A stretch of 64,000 nucleotides of DNA, taken from NCBI GenBank assembly GCA_048500255.1, contig JASNYH010000007.1:1-64000 (forward strand). Direction: 5' to 3'. Positions within the stretch are counted from its first letter, which is position 1, and every line of letters starts with the position of its first letter. The DNA is from JAMHWF01 sp048500255. GTDB taxonomy: Bacteria; Pseudomonadota; Gammaproteobacteria; Burkholderiales; Burkholderiaceae_C. The position numbers and the translations under genes are program-made. Of the stretch, positions 37,112-45,142 are shown piece by piece. The notes beneath the pieces are model-generated. The model saw nothing but the letters and a program-made list of their open reading frames with translations, did no database searches and was not told the DNA's origin.

Positions 37112-38455
37112 ATGACCGACCGCGAGGTAGCACAGATCCTCGGCATGCTCGCGACGCGAGGGCTGGCGACGTCACGCGAGCTGCAGGCTGCCACGGGCAA
37201 GAGCCAGCCGACGGTATCGCGGCTGATCGACCGGCTGTCCGGCCGCGTGCTGACGCTCGGCCGCGCGCGGCAAGCCCGCTACGGATTACCGAAATCGATT
37301 CACGGGCGCGCCGCACAACAGCCCGTGTGGTGGACCGACGAGCACGGCGCCGCGCACCGCATCGGCACGTTGTCACTGCTGGCCGGCGACATCGTCCATG
37401 TCGGCACGACGCTCGTGACGAGTACCACCGTCGGCGCGCTGCCGTGGTACCTGTCGCCGCTGGCGGCGCAGGGCTTTCTCGGGCGGCTGCTCGCGCAGCG
37501 GCTGGCCGGTTTCGGCGTCGGGCCGGTGCCCGAGCGTTGGGACGTCGAGACGGTGCTGTTCGCCGCGCTGCAGCTCCACGACGCCGCCGGCGCCATGTCG
37601 ATCGGCGAGCCCGACGAGACACCGGCGGCGCGGCACGAACCGCTGCCGGCGGGCGACGCGCATCGCCTCGGCCGCGCGCTCGACGCGCTGGCCGCCGACG
37701 TCGCCCGCACGCTGCCTGCCGGTTCGTCGGCCGGCGGCGAGGAGCCCAAGTTCCTCGCGCGCGTCGACAACGGCCGCCACGTGCTCGTCAAGTTCTCGCC
37801 GCCGCGCGGCACGCCGTTCGGCGAGCGCTGGAACGACCTGCTGCATGCCGAGGCGTTGGCCGCCACGGTGCTGCGGGCCCACGGCGTCGACTGCGCCGCT
37901 GCGACGGTGGTCGAGACGGGCACACGCACCTGCCTGCTGAGCGAGCGTTTCGACCGCATCGGCGCGCGCGGCCGGCGCCATGTCGTCTCGATCGGGGCGG
38001 CGCATGGCGCCTTCGTCGCGACGGCCTACACCCACTGGGCGTCGACCGCCGCGGCGCTGGCGGCGCAGCGCCGGCTGCCGCCGATCGATGCCGAGCGCGC
38101 CGCGGCGCTGCTGCAGTTCGGCCGGCTGATCGGCAACACCGACATGCACGCCGGCAACCTCGGCCTGCGCGTCGAGGCCGGCGATCTGGCACGCGGCCGC
38201 TTCACGCTCGCACCGGTCTACGACATGCTGCCGATGCGCTGGCGCCCCGACGCGCTGACGGGCGGCGCGGCCGACTACACGCCCTTCGAGCCCGACCCGG
38301 CCAGCCTCGCCGGCCCTGCGGCGGGGCCCGCACACGCCTGGTGGGACGCCCTCTCCCGCCACGAGCGCGTCAGTCGCGCGATGCGCGCCGTCGCACGCGA
38401 GATGGCACGGCGCTGCGGAGTGCCCCTCGGGCTGCCTACTCGGCCGTCGTCCTGA
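37112..38455 (+). CDS. yjjJ: HipA-family kinase-like protein, YjjJ type (orphan)
   Basis: The 447-residue protein has an N-terminal winged-helix segment (residues 1-60, QPTVSRLIDRLSGRV) in front of a HipA-like kinase fold. Kinase marks are EPKFLARV near residue 210, GNTDMHAGNLGL (catalytic loop, about 345) and PVYDMLPM (metal-binding Asp). This HTH-HipA layout without a HipB partner is that of YjjJ (HipH) of E. coli. No HipB-like gene is adjacent, and the built-in HTH may replace it. HipA kinases phosphorylate tRNA synthetases and slow growth. The promoter region upstream is AT-richer (TAGTATCTATTCATTATC near 37074). Confidence 0.85.
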   Translation: MTDREVAQILGMLATRGLATSRELQAATGKSQPTVSRLIDRLSGRVLTLGRARQARYGLPKSIHGRAAQQPVWWTDEHGAAHRIGTLSLLAGDIVHVGTTLVTSTTVGALPWYLSPLAAQGFLGRLLAQRLAGFGVGPVPERWDVETVLFAALQLHDAAGAMSIGEPDETPAARHEPLPAGDAHRLGRALDALAADVARTLPAGSSAGGEEPKFLARVDNGRHVLVKFSPPRGTPFGERWNDLLHAEALAATVLRAHGVDCAAATVVETGTRTCLLSERFDRIGARGRRHVVSIGAAHGAFVATAYTHWASTAAALAAQRRLPPIDAERAAALLQFGRLIGNTDMHAGNLGLRVEAGDLARGRFTLAPVYDMLPMRWRPDALTGGAADYTPFEPDPASLAGPAAGPAHAWWDALSRHERVSRAMRAVAREMARRCGVPLGLPTRPSS

Positions 38456-38671
38456 CGACGTCGTTTCCAAAACTCGCCCGGTGGCTGGCGCAGCCAGCCC
38501 CTCGACACGAAATACCGAGAGATCTCGTCGGCGAGCTGTCCGGCGAGGTGGTCGCGGCGCTCGGACTGGTGCCGTCGAGGCTTCGCGCCATGCACAGCTC
38601 TTGTAGAACTTTCCGCGACGATCCGCTCACGTTGCCCCGCTCACCGGGAGAATGCGGCTATTATCCCCTAA
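38456..38671. other. Intergenic stretch after yjjJ with a stem-loop, no supported gene
   Basis: A GGCTGG/CCAGCC hairpin with a 5-nt loop (38483-38499) follows the yjjJ stop by 27 nt without a T-tract. Two overlapping short minus-strand frames exist (for example 38436-38630), but neither has convincing coding features. They may be remnants. The last 30 bp are AT-rich and lead into the litR promoter. Confidence 0.4.
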
Positions 38672-38734
38672 TTTAGACAAGGTTTGCACAATCTTCTTTG
38701 ACGCTTGTTTGCTTCATGTATAGGCTTTGCACAA
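38672..38734. promoter_or_regulatory. litR promoter with TTTnnACAA direct repeats (candidate LitR/CarH operator)
   Basis: TTTAGACAA (38672) and TTTGCACAA (38683) are direct repeats exactly 11 bp apart; a further TTTGCACAA lies at 38726. Between them TTGACG (38698-38703) and TATAGG (38719-38724) give a sigma-70-like core with a short 15-bp spacer. CarH/LitR tetramers bind 11-bp direct repeats around their own promoter, so this is the expected operator layout. It lies 17 to 79 bp before the litR ATG. Confidence 0.6.
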
Positions 38735-38750
38735 CTTCGGGCCGCCGACC

Positions 38751-39665
38751 ATGTCCGCCCCGCAACCCGATCACCTGCCGATCCGCACGATCTGCGCCCT
38801 CACCGGCATCAACGCCGTCACGCTGCGGGCGTGGGAGCGGCGCTACGGCCTGATCCAGCCGGCGCGCACTGCGAGCGGGCACCGCCTGTACACGCACCAG
38901 CACGTCGACCAGATCCGCCGCGTGCTGGCGCTGGTCGAGCGCGGCGTGCCGATCAGCCGCGTGCGCGAGCAGATCGAGGCCGAGCGGCCGGCGCGCGGCG
39001 CCGGTGCCGCGGCGCGCGGTCCGTGGCGCGGCTACATCGAGCAGATGGTCCAGGCCTGCGCGCGCTTCGACGAGCCGGAGCTGGACCGCGTCTACGACGA
39101 GGCGCTGGCGATCCACCCGATCGAGCAGGTCACGCGCCAGTTGCTGCTGCCGCTGCTCGCGCAGCTCGGCGAGCGCTGGAAGGACCTGCCCGGCGGCATC
39201 GCCGAGGAGCACTTCTTCGCCACCTACCTGCGCAGCAAGCTCGGCGCGCGCCTGCAGCGCCGCATGGCCTGGGCCGACGGGCCGCGCCTGCTGGCCGCGT
39301 GCGCGCCGGGCGAGCAGCACGAGATCGGGCTGCTGCTGTTCGCGGTCGAGGCGCAGCAGGCCGGCCTGCGCACCGTCGTGCTCGGCGCCGACACGCCGCT
39401 CGAGGAGCTGCTCGGCGCCGCGCGGCGCGCGCGCTGCGACGCGGTGGTGATCTCGTCTTCCGTCGATCCGGCGCCGGGCCTGATCGAGCACTCGCTGCGC
39501 GAGCTGGTCGAGCAGGTCGGCGTTCCCGTTTTCTTCGGCGGCCCGACCGCGGTGCGCCATCGCCAGGCCATCGCATCGGCCGGCGCGACGCCGGTCGGCA
39601 CCGAACTCGAGGACGGCGTGCGCCTGATCAAGGCCACGCTCGCCCAACGCCACCGGCAACCCTGA
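38751..39665 (+). CDS. litR: MerR-type regulator with B12-binding photosensory domain (LitR/CarH)
   Basis: The 304-residue protein has a MerR helix-turn-helix (about 10-78, TLRAWERRYGLIQPART). A helical-bundle plus Rossmann cobalamin domain follows (about 93-300). The adenosyl-B12 photoreceptor marks are present: W143-x9-E153-H154 in the bundle, and the lower-ligand His190 in E-x-H-x2-G. In the dark the AdoB12-bound tetramer represses; light breaks the Co-C bond and releases DNA. The lipid-modifying genes that follow on the same strand are the likely regulon. The ATG at 38751 is preferred over a TTG at 38727 because the MerR domain begins directly after it. Confidence 0.92.
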   Translation: MSAPQPDHLPIRTICALTGINAVTLRAWERRYGLIQPARTASGHRLYTHQHVDQIRRVLALVERGVPISRVREQIEAERPARGAGAAARGPWRGYIEQMVQACARFDEPELDRVYDEALAIHPIEQVTRQLLLPLLAQLGERWKDLPGGIAEEHFFATYLRSKLGARLQRRMAWADGPRLLAACAPGEQHEIGLLLFAVEAQQAGLRTVVLGADTPLEELLGAARRARCDAVVISSSVDPAPGLIEHSLRELVEQVGVPVFFGGPTAVRHRQAIASAGATPVGTELEDGVRLIKATLAQRHRQP

Positions 39666-39738
39666 CCTTCGTGGCCGCCGGGCGGGCCAGGCGTCGGCGG
39701 TTATTCGTTCCTTTCTGGCATCTGTTCGGGAGTTCTCC

Positions 39739-40473
39739 ATGTTCCGCCATCGCAAGACACTGTTCGCCCTTCTCACCGCCTCCACGATCCTCGCCGCGTG
39801 CGGCGGCAGTGACGATCCGGCCCAGGCGTCCGTGCGCGTCGCCCACTTCGCGCCCGACGTGCCCGCGGTCGACGTGTTCCTCAAGTCGCCGGGCGCAGCC
39901 AACGCGGCCGGCAACCGGCTGCTGGAGAACGTGACGTTCCCGGCCGCAACGGCCTACAACAGCGTCAACGCCGGCAGCTACGACGCGTCGGTCGCGCTGG
40001 CCGGCACGCTGACCGGCGTGCTCGACCTCAACGGTGCCAACCTCGCCGCGGGCACCAGCACCAGCGTGTTCGCCACCGGGCTGCTCGGCGGCACCGGCCC
40101 GCAGGCGCTGGCGCTGCGCGCCTACGCCGACGACCGCACGCCGGTCGCCGGCAAGGCCAAGGTGCGCGTGATCCACCTGTCGCCCGACGCGCCGGCGGTC
40201 GATGTCGTCGTGCTCGACGGCGGCGGCGCCATCGCCGCGCGGCCGGTCACCAACCTCGCCTACCCGAACGCCACGCCGACGTCGCTGCAGCTCGATCCGG
40301 GCAGCTACACGCTGGCCGTCGTGCCGACGGGGGCGAGCGCGCCGGTGCTGCCCACCGCCGCCGGCGTGCCGGTGACGCTGGCCGCGGGCGACGTGGCCAC
40401 CGTGGTGGCGATCGGCGCGCTGGCCGCCCCGGGCGCGCAGCCGTTCCAGTTCAAGGTCCTCGACGACCGCTGA
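39739..40473 (+). CDS. DUF4397 lipoprotein
   Basis: The 244-residue protein has a lipoprotein signal (LFALLTASTILAAC) and two tandem DUF4397 modules with matching openings: ASVRVAHFAPDVPAVDVFL near residue 30 and AKVRVIHLSPDAPAVDVVVL near residue 137. The family is extracytoplasmic and of unknown function. It follows litR by 73 bp, in which TTATTCGTT near 39701 could be a separate promoter element. It precedes the methyltransferase gene by 19 bp. Membership in the light-controlled operon is inferred from position. Confidence 0.88.
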   Translation: MFRHRKTLFALLTASTILAACGGSDDPAQASVRVAHFAPDVPAVDVFLKSPGAANAAGNRLLENVTFPAATAYNSVNAGSYDASVALAGTLTGVLDLNGANLAAGTSTSVFATGLLGGTGPQALALRAYADDRTPVAGKAKVRVIHLSPDAPAVDVVVLDGGGAIAARPVTNLAYPNATPTSLQLDPGSYTLAVVPTGASAPVLPTAAGVPVTLAAGDVATVVAIGALAAPGAQPFQFKVLDDR

Positions 40474-40492
40474 GCACTCACGAGGCCGAGCC

Positions 40493-41542
40493 ATGACGCA
40501 AGCACTGCAACTCGCCACCAACTGGGTCGAGCTCGGGTTCGTCCCCGACGCGGTGATCCGTCGTGGCATCCGCCGCCTGTGCGAGCGCCGGCTGCGCGAC
40601 ATCGACGCCGGCGACTGCGAAGCCGCGGCGCGCCGCACCGCGGCCTTCGTGAGCGCGATGGACGCCGCCGACATCGCCCTCGTGCCGCAGCTCGCCAACG
40701 AGCAGCACTACGAGGTGCCGGCGGAGTTCTTCGCGCGCGTGCTCGGCCCGCACCGCAAGTACAGCAGCGCCTGGTGGCCGCAGGGCGTCACCGATCTCGG
40801 CCAGGCCGAGGCGGTGGCGCTGGCGGCCACCGCCGAGCACGCCCGGCTGGCCGACGGCCAGGCGGTGCTAGAGCTCGGCTGCGGCTGGGGCTCGCTGTCG
40901 CTGTGGATGGCCGAGCGCTATCCGGCCAGCCGCATCACGGCCGTGTCGAACTCGAACTCGCAGCGCGAATGGATCGTCGCCGAGGCGGCGCGCCGGGGCC
41001 TGCGCAATCTCGAGGTGGTCACCGCCGACATGAACCGCTTCGCGACCGAGCGCCGCTTCGATCGCGTCGTGTCGGTCGAGATGTTCGAGCACATGCGCAA
41101 CTGGCGCGAGCTGTTCGGCCGCGTGCACGACTGGCTGCGGCCCGGCGGGCTGTTCTTCATGCACGTGTTCTGCCATCGCTCGACGCCGTACGCCTTCATC
41201 GACGAGGGCCCGTCGGACTGGATGAGCCGCCACTTCTTTTCCGGCGGCATGATGCCCAGCGACGAGCTGCCGCTGCACTTCCAGGACCGCCTGCGCTTCG
41301 TGCAGCGCTGGCGCTGGGACGGCCGCCACTACGAGAAGACGGCCAACGCCTGGCTCGCGCGCCTCGACGCGCAGCGCGACGCGGTGCTCGCGATCCTCGG
41401 ACGCACCTACGGCGAGGCGCAGGCCGCGCAGTGGCTGCAGCGCTGGCGCATCTTCTTCATGGCCTGCGCCGAGCTGTTCGGCCATCGCGACGGCCAGGAG
41501 TGGTGGGTGTCGCACTACCTGCTGGAGCGGCCGGCGGCATGA
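40493..41542 (+). CDS. CFA-synthase-like SAM methyltransferase (first of two)
   Basis: The 349-residue protein has the CFA-synthase superfamily SAM motif VLELGCGWGSLSLWMAERYP (near residue 123), then AVSNSNSQREWI, VVSVEMFEHMRNW and a C-terminal GGRHYEKTANAWLARLD-type helix. It lacks the N-terminal domain of true CFA synthase and resembles the short branch that includes coclaurine-N-methyltransferase-like proteins. It may methylate an unsaturated lipid chain or another small acceptor. The second, more canonical CFA synthase of the cluster is at 47155. Confidence 0.85.
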   Translation: MTQALQLATNWVELGFVPDAVIRRGIRRLCERRLRDIDAGDCEAAARRTAAFVSAMDAADIALVPQLANEQHYEVPAEFFARVLGPHRKYSSAWWPQGVTDLGQAEAVALAATAEHARLADGQAVLELGCGWGSLSLWMAERYPASRITAVSNSNSQREWIVAEAARRGLRNLEVVTADMNRFATERRFDRVVSVEMFEHMRNWRELFGRVHDWLRPGGLFFMHVFCHRSTPYAFIDEGPSDWMSRHFFSGGMMPSDELPLHFQDRLRFVQRWRWDGRHYEKTANAWLARLDAQRDAVLAILGRTYGEAQAAQWLQRWRIFFMACAELFGHRDGQEWWVSHYLLERPAA

Positions 41543-41600
41543 GCGCGCCGGGCCGCTCCCAAGCGCTCATCCCGAAGCACGCAGTGCGAAGGGTCGTCCA

Positions 41601-42164
41601 GTGAACACGTCGCTGACGCTCGGCCGCGCGGCGCCGGCGCGCACGACGTTGCTCGCCAACGTGCTGCTGTTCCAGGCCGGCTGGTTCGCCTGCGTGCTCG
41701 GCGCCGCGAACGGCGCCGCGTGGCTCGGCCCGGCAGTGGCGGCGGCGGCGGTGGGCTGGCATCTGGCGCGCGCCGCCGCGCCGCGGCCCGAAGCGGCGCT
41801 GATCGGCGTGGCCGCGCTCGCCGGGCTCGCGTTCGAAACCGCGCTGGTGCACAGCGGCTGGCTGCACTTCGACCCTGCCGGCATGCCGTTCGAAGCGCTG
41901 GCGCCGTTCTGGATGGTCGCGCTGTGGGCGCTGTTCGCGACCACGCTCAATGTCTCGCTGCGCGCGCTGCACGGTCGCTGGCGCGTGGCCGCGCTGCTCG
42001 GTGCCGTCGGTGGCCCGCTCGCCTACGCCGGCGGCGCGCGCCTCGGCGCGCTCGAGTGGGTCGACGCCACGGCGGCGCTCGCCGCGATCGGCATCGGCTG
42101 GGCCGTGCTGACGCCGCTGCTGCTGCTCGCGGCACGCCGGCTCGACGGGTTCGCATCGCGATGA
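41601..42164 (+). CDS. DUF2878 membrane protein
   Basis: The 187-residue protein has five to six membrane segments and the DUF2878 pattern (LLFQAGWFACVLGAANG, FETALVHSGWLHFDPAG, PFWMVALWALFATTLN). The function is unknown; it is a regular member of LitR-linked clusters. The GTG start at 41601 has GAAGGG 9 nt upstream. The stop overlaps the DUF1295 start by ATGA, as is typical of most junctions in this operon. Confidence 0.82.
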   Translation: MNTSLTLGRAAPARTTLLANVLLFQAGWFACVLGAANGAAWLGPAVAAAAVGWHLARAAAPRPEAALIGVAALAGLAFETALVHSGWLHFDPAGMPFEALAPFWMVALWALFATTLNVSLRALHGRWRVAALLGAVGGPLAYAGGARLGALEWVDATAALAAIGIGWAVLTPLLLLAARRLDGFASR

Positions 42165-42946
42165 GCGGGATCGCGTCTTCGTGGCTCGCGACGCTGCCGG
42201 CGATGGCGGCGCTCGCGCTGGTGGCGTGGGCGGTCGCCTCGGCGCGGCGCAACGTCGGGCTGGTCGACATCGCCTGGTCGCTGTTCTTCGCGCTGGCGGT
42301 GGCGACGCTGGCGGCCACGGCCGCGGACTGGCACGAGCGCGCGCTGCTGGTGGCGGCGCTGGTCGCGACGTGGTCGCTGCGGCTGGCGGCCTACCTGGCG
42401 TGGCGCAACTGGAACGCGCCCGAAGACCATCGCTACCGCGCGATCCGCGAGCGCAACCAGCCGGGCTTCGTCTGGAAGAGCCTCTACCTGGTGTTCGGCC
42501 TGCAGGCGCTGCTCGCCTGGCTGATCGCCGCGCCGCTCGTCGTGGCGATGCGCGGCGGCAGCGACGAGCCGTTGGGTTGGGTCGACGCGGTCGGCGCGAC
42601 GCTGGTGATGTTCGGCATCGGATTCGAAGCCGTGGCCGATGCGCAGCTCGCGCGCTTCAAGGCCGATCCGCGCAATGCCGGCCGGGTGCTCGACAGCGGG
42701 CTGTGGCGCTACACGCGGCATCCGAACTACTTCGGCGAGTTCTGCGTCTGGTGGGGCTTGTACCTCGTCGCGCTCGCCGCCGGCGGCGCGTGGACGGTGT
42801 TCTCGCCGCTGCTGATGAGCGTGTTGCTGCTGCGGGTTTCGGGTGTCGCGCTGCTCGAGAAGGACATCGGCGAGCGCCGGCCGGCGTACCGCGACTACGT
42901 CGCGCGCACCAACGCCTTCTTCCCCGGACCGTCGAGGTCGCGATGA
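42161..42946 (+). CDS. DUF1295 membrane protein (steroid 5-alpha-reductase-like)
   Basis: The 261-residue protein has about six helices and the DUF1295 motifs DIAWSLFFALAV, RNWNAPEDHRYRAIRERN and, at the C-terminal end, SGLWRYTRHPNYFGEFCVWWG with its NADPH-type RHPNY box. The family is related to steroid reductases and isoprenylcysteine methyltransferases. It may reduce or methylate a lipid double bond. It is flanked by ATGA overlaps on both sides, so it is clearly part of the operon. Confidence 0.87.
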   Translation: MSGIASSWLATLPAMAALALVAWAVASARRNVGLVDIAWSLFFALAVATLAATAADWHERALLVAALVATWSLRLAAYLAWRNWNAPEDHRYRAIRERNQPGFVWKSLYLVFGLQALLAWLIAAPLVVAMRGGSDEPLGWVDAVGATLVMFGIGFEAVADAQLARFKADPRNAGRVLDSGLWRYTRHPNYFGEFCVWWGLYLVALAAGGAWTVFSPLLMSVLLLRVSGVALLEKDIGERRPAYRDYVARTNAFFPGPSRSR

Positions 42947-43572
42947 TGCTGCGCCTCGCACTGCCCGCCGCGCTGCTGGCCGGCGCCACGGCCGCCGCGT
43001 CGGCACAGGACACCTGGAGCTTCCGCGTGCTGCTCGACGAGCGCGAGATCGGCAGCCATCGCTACACGCTGTCGGCCGTCGACGCGCAGCGGCGCGAGCT
43101 GCGCAGCGAAGCGCGCTTCGACGTCAGCGTGCTGCGCGTGCCGGTCTACCGCTATCGCCACGAGGCGGTCGAGTCGTGGGAGGGCGGCTGCCTGACGCAA
43201 CTGGTCTCGCAGACCGAGACGAACGGCCAGCGCGAGCAGGTGCGCGCCCGGGCGCAGGGCGACCGCCTCGTCGTCGAGTCGGCCGGCACGCGGCGCGAAC
43301 ACGCCGGCTGCGTGATGAGCTTCGCCTACTGGGACCCGCGCATCCTGCGCGCCGAACGCCTGCTCAACAGCCAGACCGGCGAGCTGGTGCCGGTGACGAT
43401 CACTGCGCGCGGCGAGCAGACGCTGACGGTGCGCGGCGAAGCGCGCGTCGCGCAGCGTCACCGCATCGACGGCCCCGGGCTGCGCATCGACCTCTGGTAC
43501 GCCGGCGACCAGTGGGTCCGACTCGAAGCCGACACCGAGGGCGGCCGGCGCCTTCGCTACGAACCCGCATGA
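42943..43572 (+). CDS. DUF6134 exported protein
   Basis: The 209-residue protein has a signal peptide (LALPAALLAGATAAASAQ) and a beta-rich mature part with WSFRVLLDEREIGSHRYTL and FAYWDPRILRAERLLNSQTGELVPV, the DUF6134 pattern. Two Cys (in GGCLTQ and HAGCVMSF) may form a disulfide. The function is unknown; the fold suggests a lipid- or sugar-binding periplasmic protein. Its start lies in the DUF1295 stop and its stop overlaps the lipocalin start. Confidence 0.8.
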   Translation: MMLRLALPAALLAGATAAASAQDTWSFRVLLDEREIGSHRYTLSAVDAQRRELRSEARFDVSVLRVPVYRYRHEAVESWEGGCLTQLVSQTETNGQREQVRARAQGDRLVVESAGTRREHAGCVMSFAYWDPRILRAERLLNSQTGELVPVTITARGEQTLTVRGEARVAQRHRIDGPGLRIDLWYAGDQWVRLEADTEGGRRLRYEPA

Positions 43573-44186
43573 TGAACGCCACCCAGCCCCCCCTTCGTGT
43601 CGCGGCCGACCGCCCGCGGCTGCCCGGCCGCCTCGCTGCGCTGTGCGTCGCCGCGCTGCTCGCGGCCTGCCAGAGCGTGCCGCTGCCGCCGGTCGCGCGA
43701 CCCGACCGCCCGGTCGACCTGGCCCGCTTCATGGGCGACTGGTACGTCATCGCGCACATCCCGACCTTCATCGAGAAGGACGCCTACAACGCGATCGAGT
43801 CGTACCGGCTCGACGCCGACGGCACGATCGCGACGACGTTCACCTTCCGCGAGGGCGGCTTCGATGGCGAGCCCCGGCGCTACACGCCGCGCGGCTTCGT
43901 GTTCGACCGCGAATCGAACGCGGTGTGGGGGATGCGCTTCGTGTGGCCGATCAAGGCCGACTTCCGCATCGCCTGGGTCGCGCCCGACTACGGCCAGACG
44001 CTGATCGCGCGCGAGAAGCGCGACTACCTGTGGATCATGGCGCGCACGCCGCAGATCCCCGAGGCCGACCTCGAGCGGCTGCTGCGCTTCGCGGCCGCGC
44101 AGGGCTACGACACGACGCAGGTGCGCCGGGTGCCGCAGCGCTGGGACCCGGCGCCCGCGACGCCGGCGGCGCGGCAGCCGTCATGA
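43569..44186 (+). CDS. Bacterial lipocalin (Blc-like lipoprotein)
   Basis: The 205-residue protein has a hydrophobic signal with a lipobox (ALLAAC), then the lipocalin motif FMGDWYVIAHIPTFIEKDAYNAIESY with the GxW signature near residue 58. The C-terminal YLWIMARTPQI segment is the third conserved region of Blc. It should carry a fatty acid or phospholipid in the periplasm or at the outer membrane, consistent with the lipid-modifying neighbours. It overlaps both neighbours by 4 bp. Confidence 0.9.
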   Translation: MMNATQPPLRVAADRPRLPGRLAALCVAALLAACQSVPLPPVARPDRPVDLARFMGDWYVIAHIPTFIEKDAYNAIESYRLDADGTIATTFTFREGGFDGEPRRYTPRGFVFDRESNAVWGMRFVWPIKADFRIAWVAPDYGQTLIAREKRDYLWIMARTPQIPEADLERLLRFAAAQGYDTTQVRRVPQRWDPAPATPAARQPS

Positions 44187-45142
44187 CGCTGCGGCCCGTG
44201 CTCGGAGCGCTGCGGCGCTGGATCGACAGCCACGCGGCGGTCGACGCGGCGAGCGAGCGCACGCCGCGGCCGCGCGAGGTCGACTGGCTGCGCGTGCTGC
44301 CGTTCGTGGCGCTGCACGCGGCGTGCGCCGCGGCGTGGTGGACCGGCGTCAGCGCGTTCGCGCTCGGCGTGGCGCTCGCGCTGTTCGCGCTGCGCATGTT
44401 CGCGGTGACGGCGATCTACCACCGCTACTTCTCGCACCGCGCGTTCCGCACCTCGCGCGCCGCGCAGTTCGCGTTCGCGCTGCTCGGCGCCAGCGCGGCG
44501 CAGCGCGGGCCGCTGTGGTGGGCGTCGCATCACCGGCACCACCACGTGCACGCCGACCGGCCGGTCGACAGCCACTCGGCGCGCCAGCACGGCCTGCTGT
44601 GGAGCCACCTCGGCTGGTTCCTCGCGCGCGAGAACTTCGCGGCGCGCATCGACCTCGTGCCGGACCTGGCGCGCTATCCCGAGCTGCGCTGGCTCGACCG
44701 TTTCGACGTCGCCGTGCCGGCGCTGATGGCGCTGGCGCTGTTCGCGCTCGGCAGCTGGCTGGAGCACGTTGCGCCGGGCCTGGGCACCAGCGGGGCGCAG
44801 CTGCTGGTCTGGGGCTTCTGCATCTCGACCGTCGCGCTGTACCACGCGACCTTCACGATCAACTCGCTCGCGCACCGCTGGGGCCGCCGGCGCTACGCGA
44901 CGCGCGACGACTCGCGCAACAACGTCTGGCTGGCGCTGCTGACCTTCGGCGAGGGCTGGCACAACAACCACCACCACTACCCCGGCTCGGCGCGCCAGGG
45001 CTTCTACTGGTGGGAGATCGATCTGAGCTGGTACGCGCTGCGTGCGCTCGCCGCGATCGGCCTGGTGTGGGACCTGCGGCCGGTGCCGGCCGCGGTGCGC
45101 CAGGCGCGACGCCTCGACGACATGAAAGGGCACGGCGCATGA
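44183..45142 (+). CDS. Membrane fatty-acid desaturase (acyl-CoA/acyl-lipid type)
   Basis: The 319-residue protein has four helices and the three His boxes of di-iron desaturases: HRYFSH (about 82), HRHHHVHAD (about 118) and HNNHHHYPGSARQG (about 259). The order and spacing match delta-9 stearoyl-type desaturases. It introduces a cis double bond, supplying the unsaturated chain on which CFA-type methyltransferases act. It is coupled to the lipocalin gene (ATGA) and to the flavin oxidoreductase gene (ATGA). Confidence 0.9.
   Translation: MTLRPVLGALRRWIDSHAAVDAASERTPRPREVDWLRVLPFVALHAACAAAWWTGVSAFALGVALALFALRMFAVTAIYHRYFSHRAFRTSRAAQFAFALLGASAAQRGPLWWASHHRHHHVHADRPVDSHSARQHGLLWSHLGWFLARENFAARIDLVPDLARYPELRWLDRFDVAVPALMALALFALGSWLEHVAPGLGTSGAQLLVWGFCISTVALYHATFTINSLAHRWGRRRYATRDDSRNNVWLALLTFGEGWHNNHHHYPGSARQGFYWWEIDLSWYALRALAAIGLVWDLRPVPAAVRQARRLDDMKGHGA

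Noticed and set aside
38436..38630. Small minus-strand frames after yjjJ that resemble coding sequence
   Set aside because: Two frames overlap in different phases, neither has a ribosome binding site or known family pattern, and both run into the yjjJ coding region. They may be remnants but I cannot support a gene.
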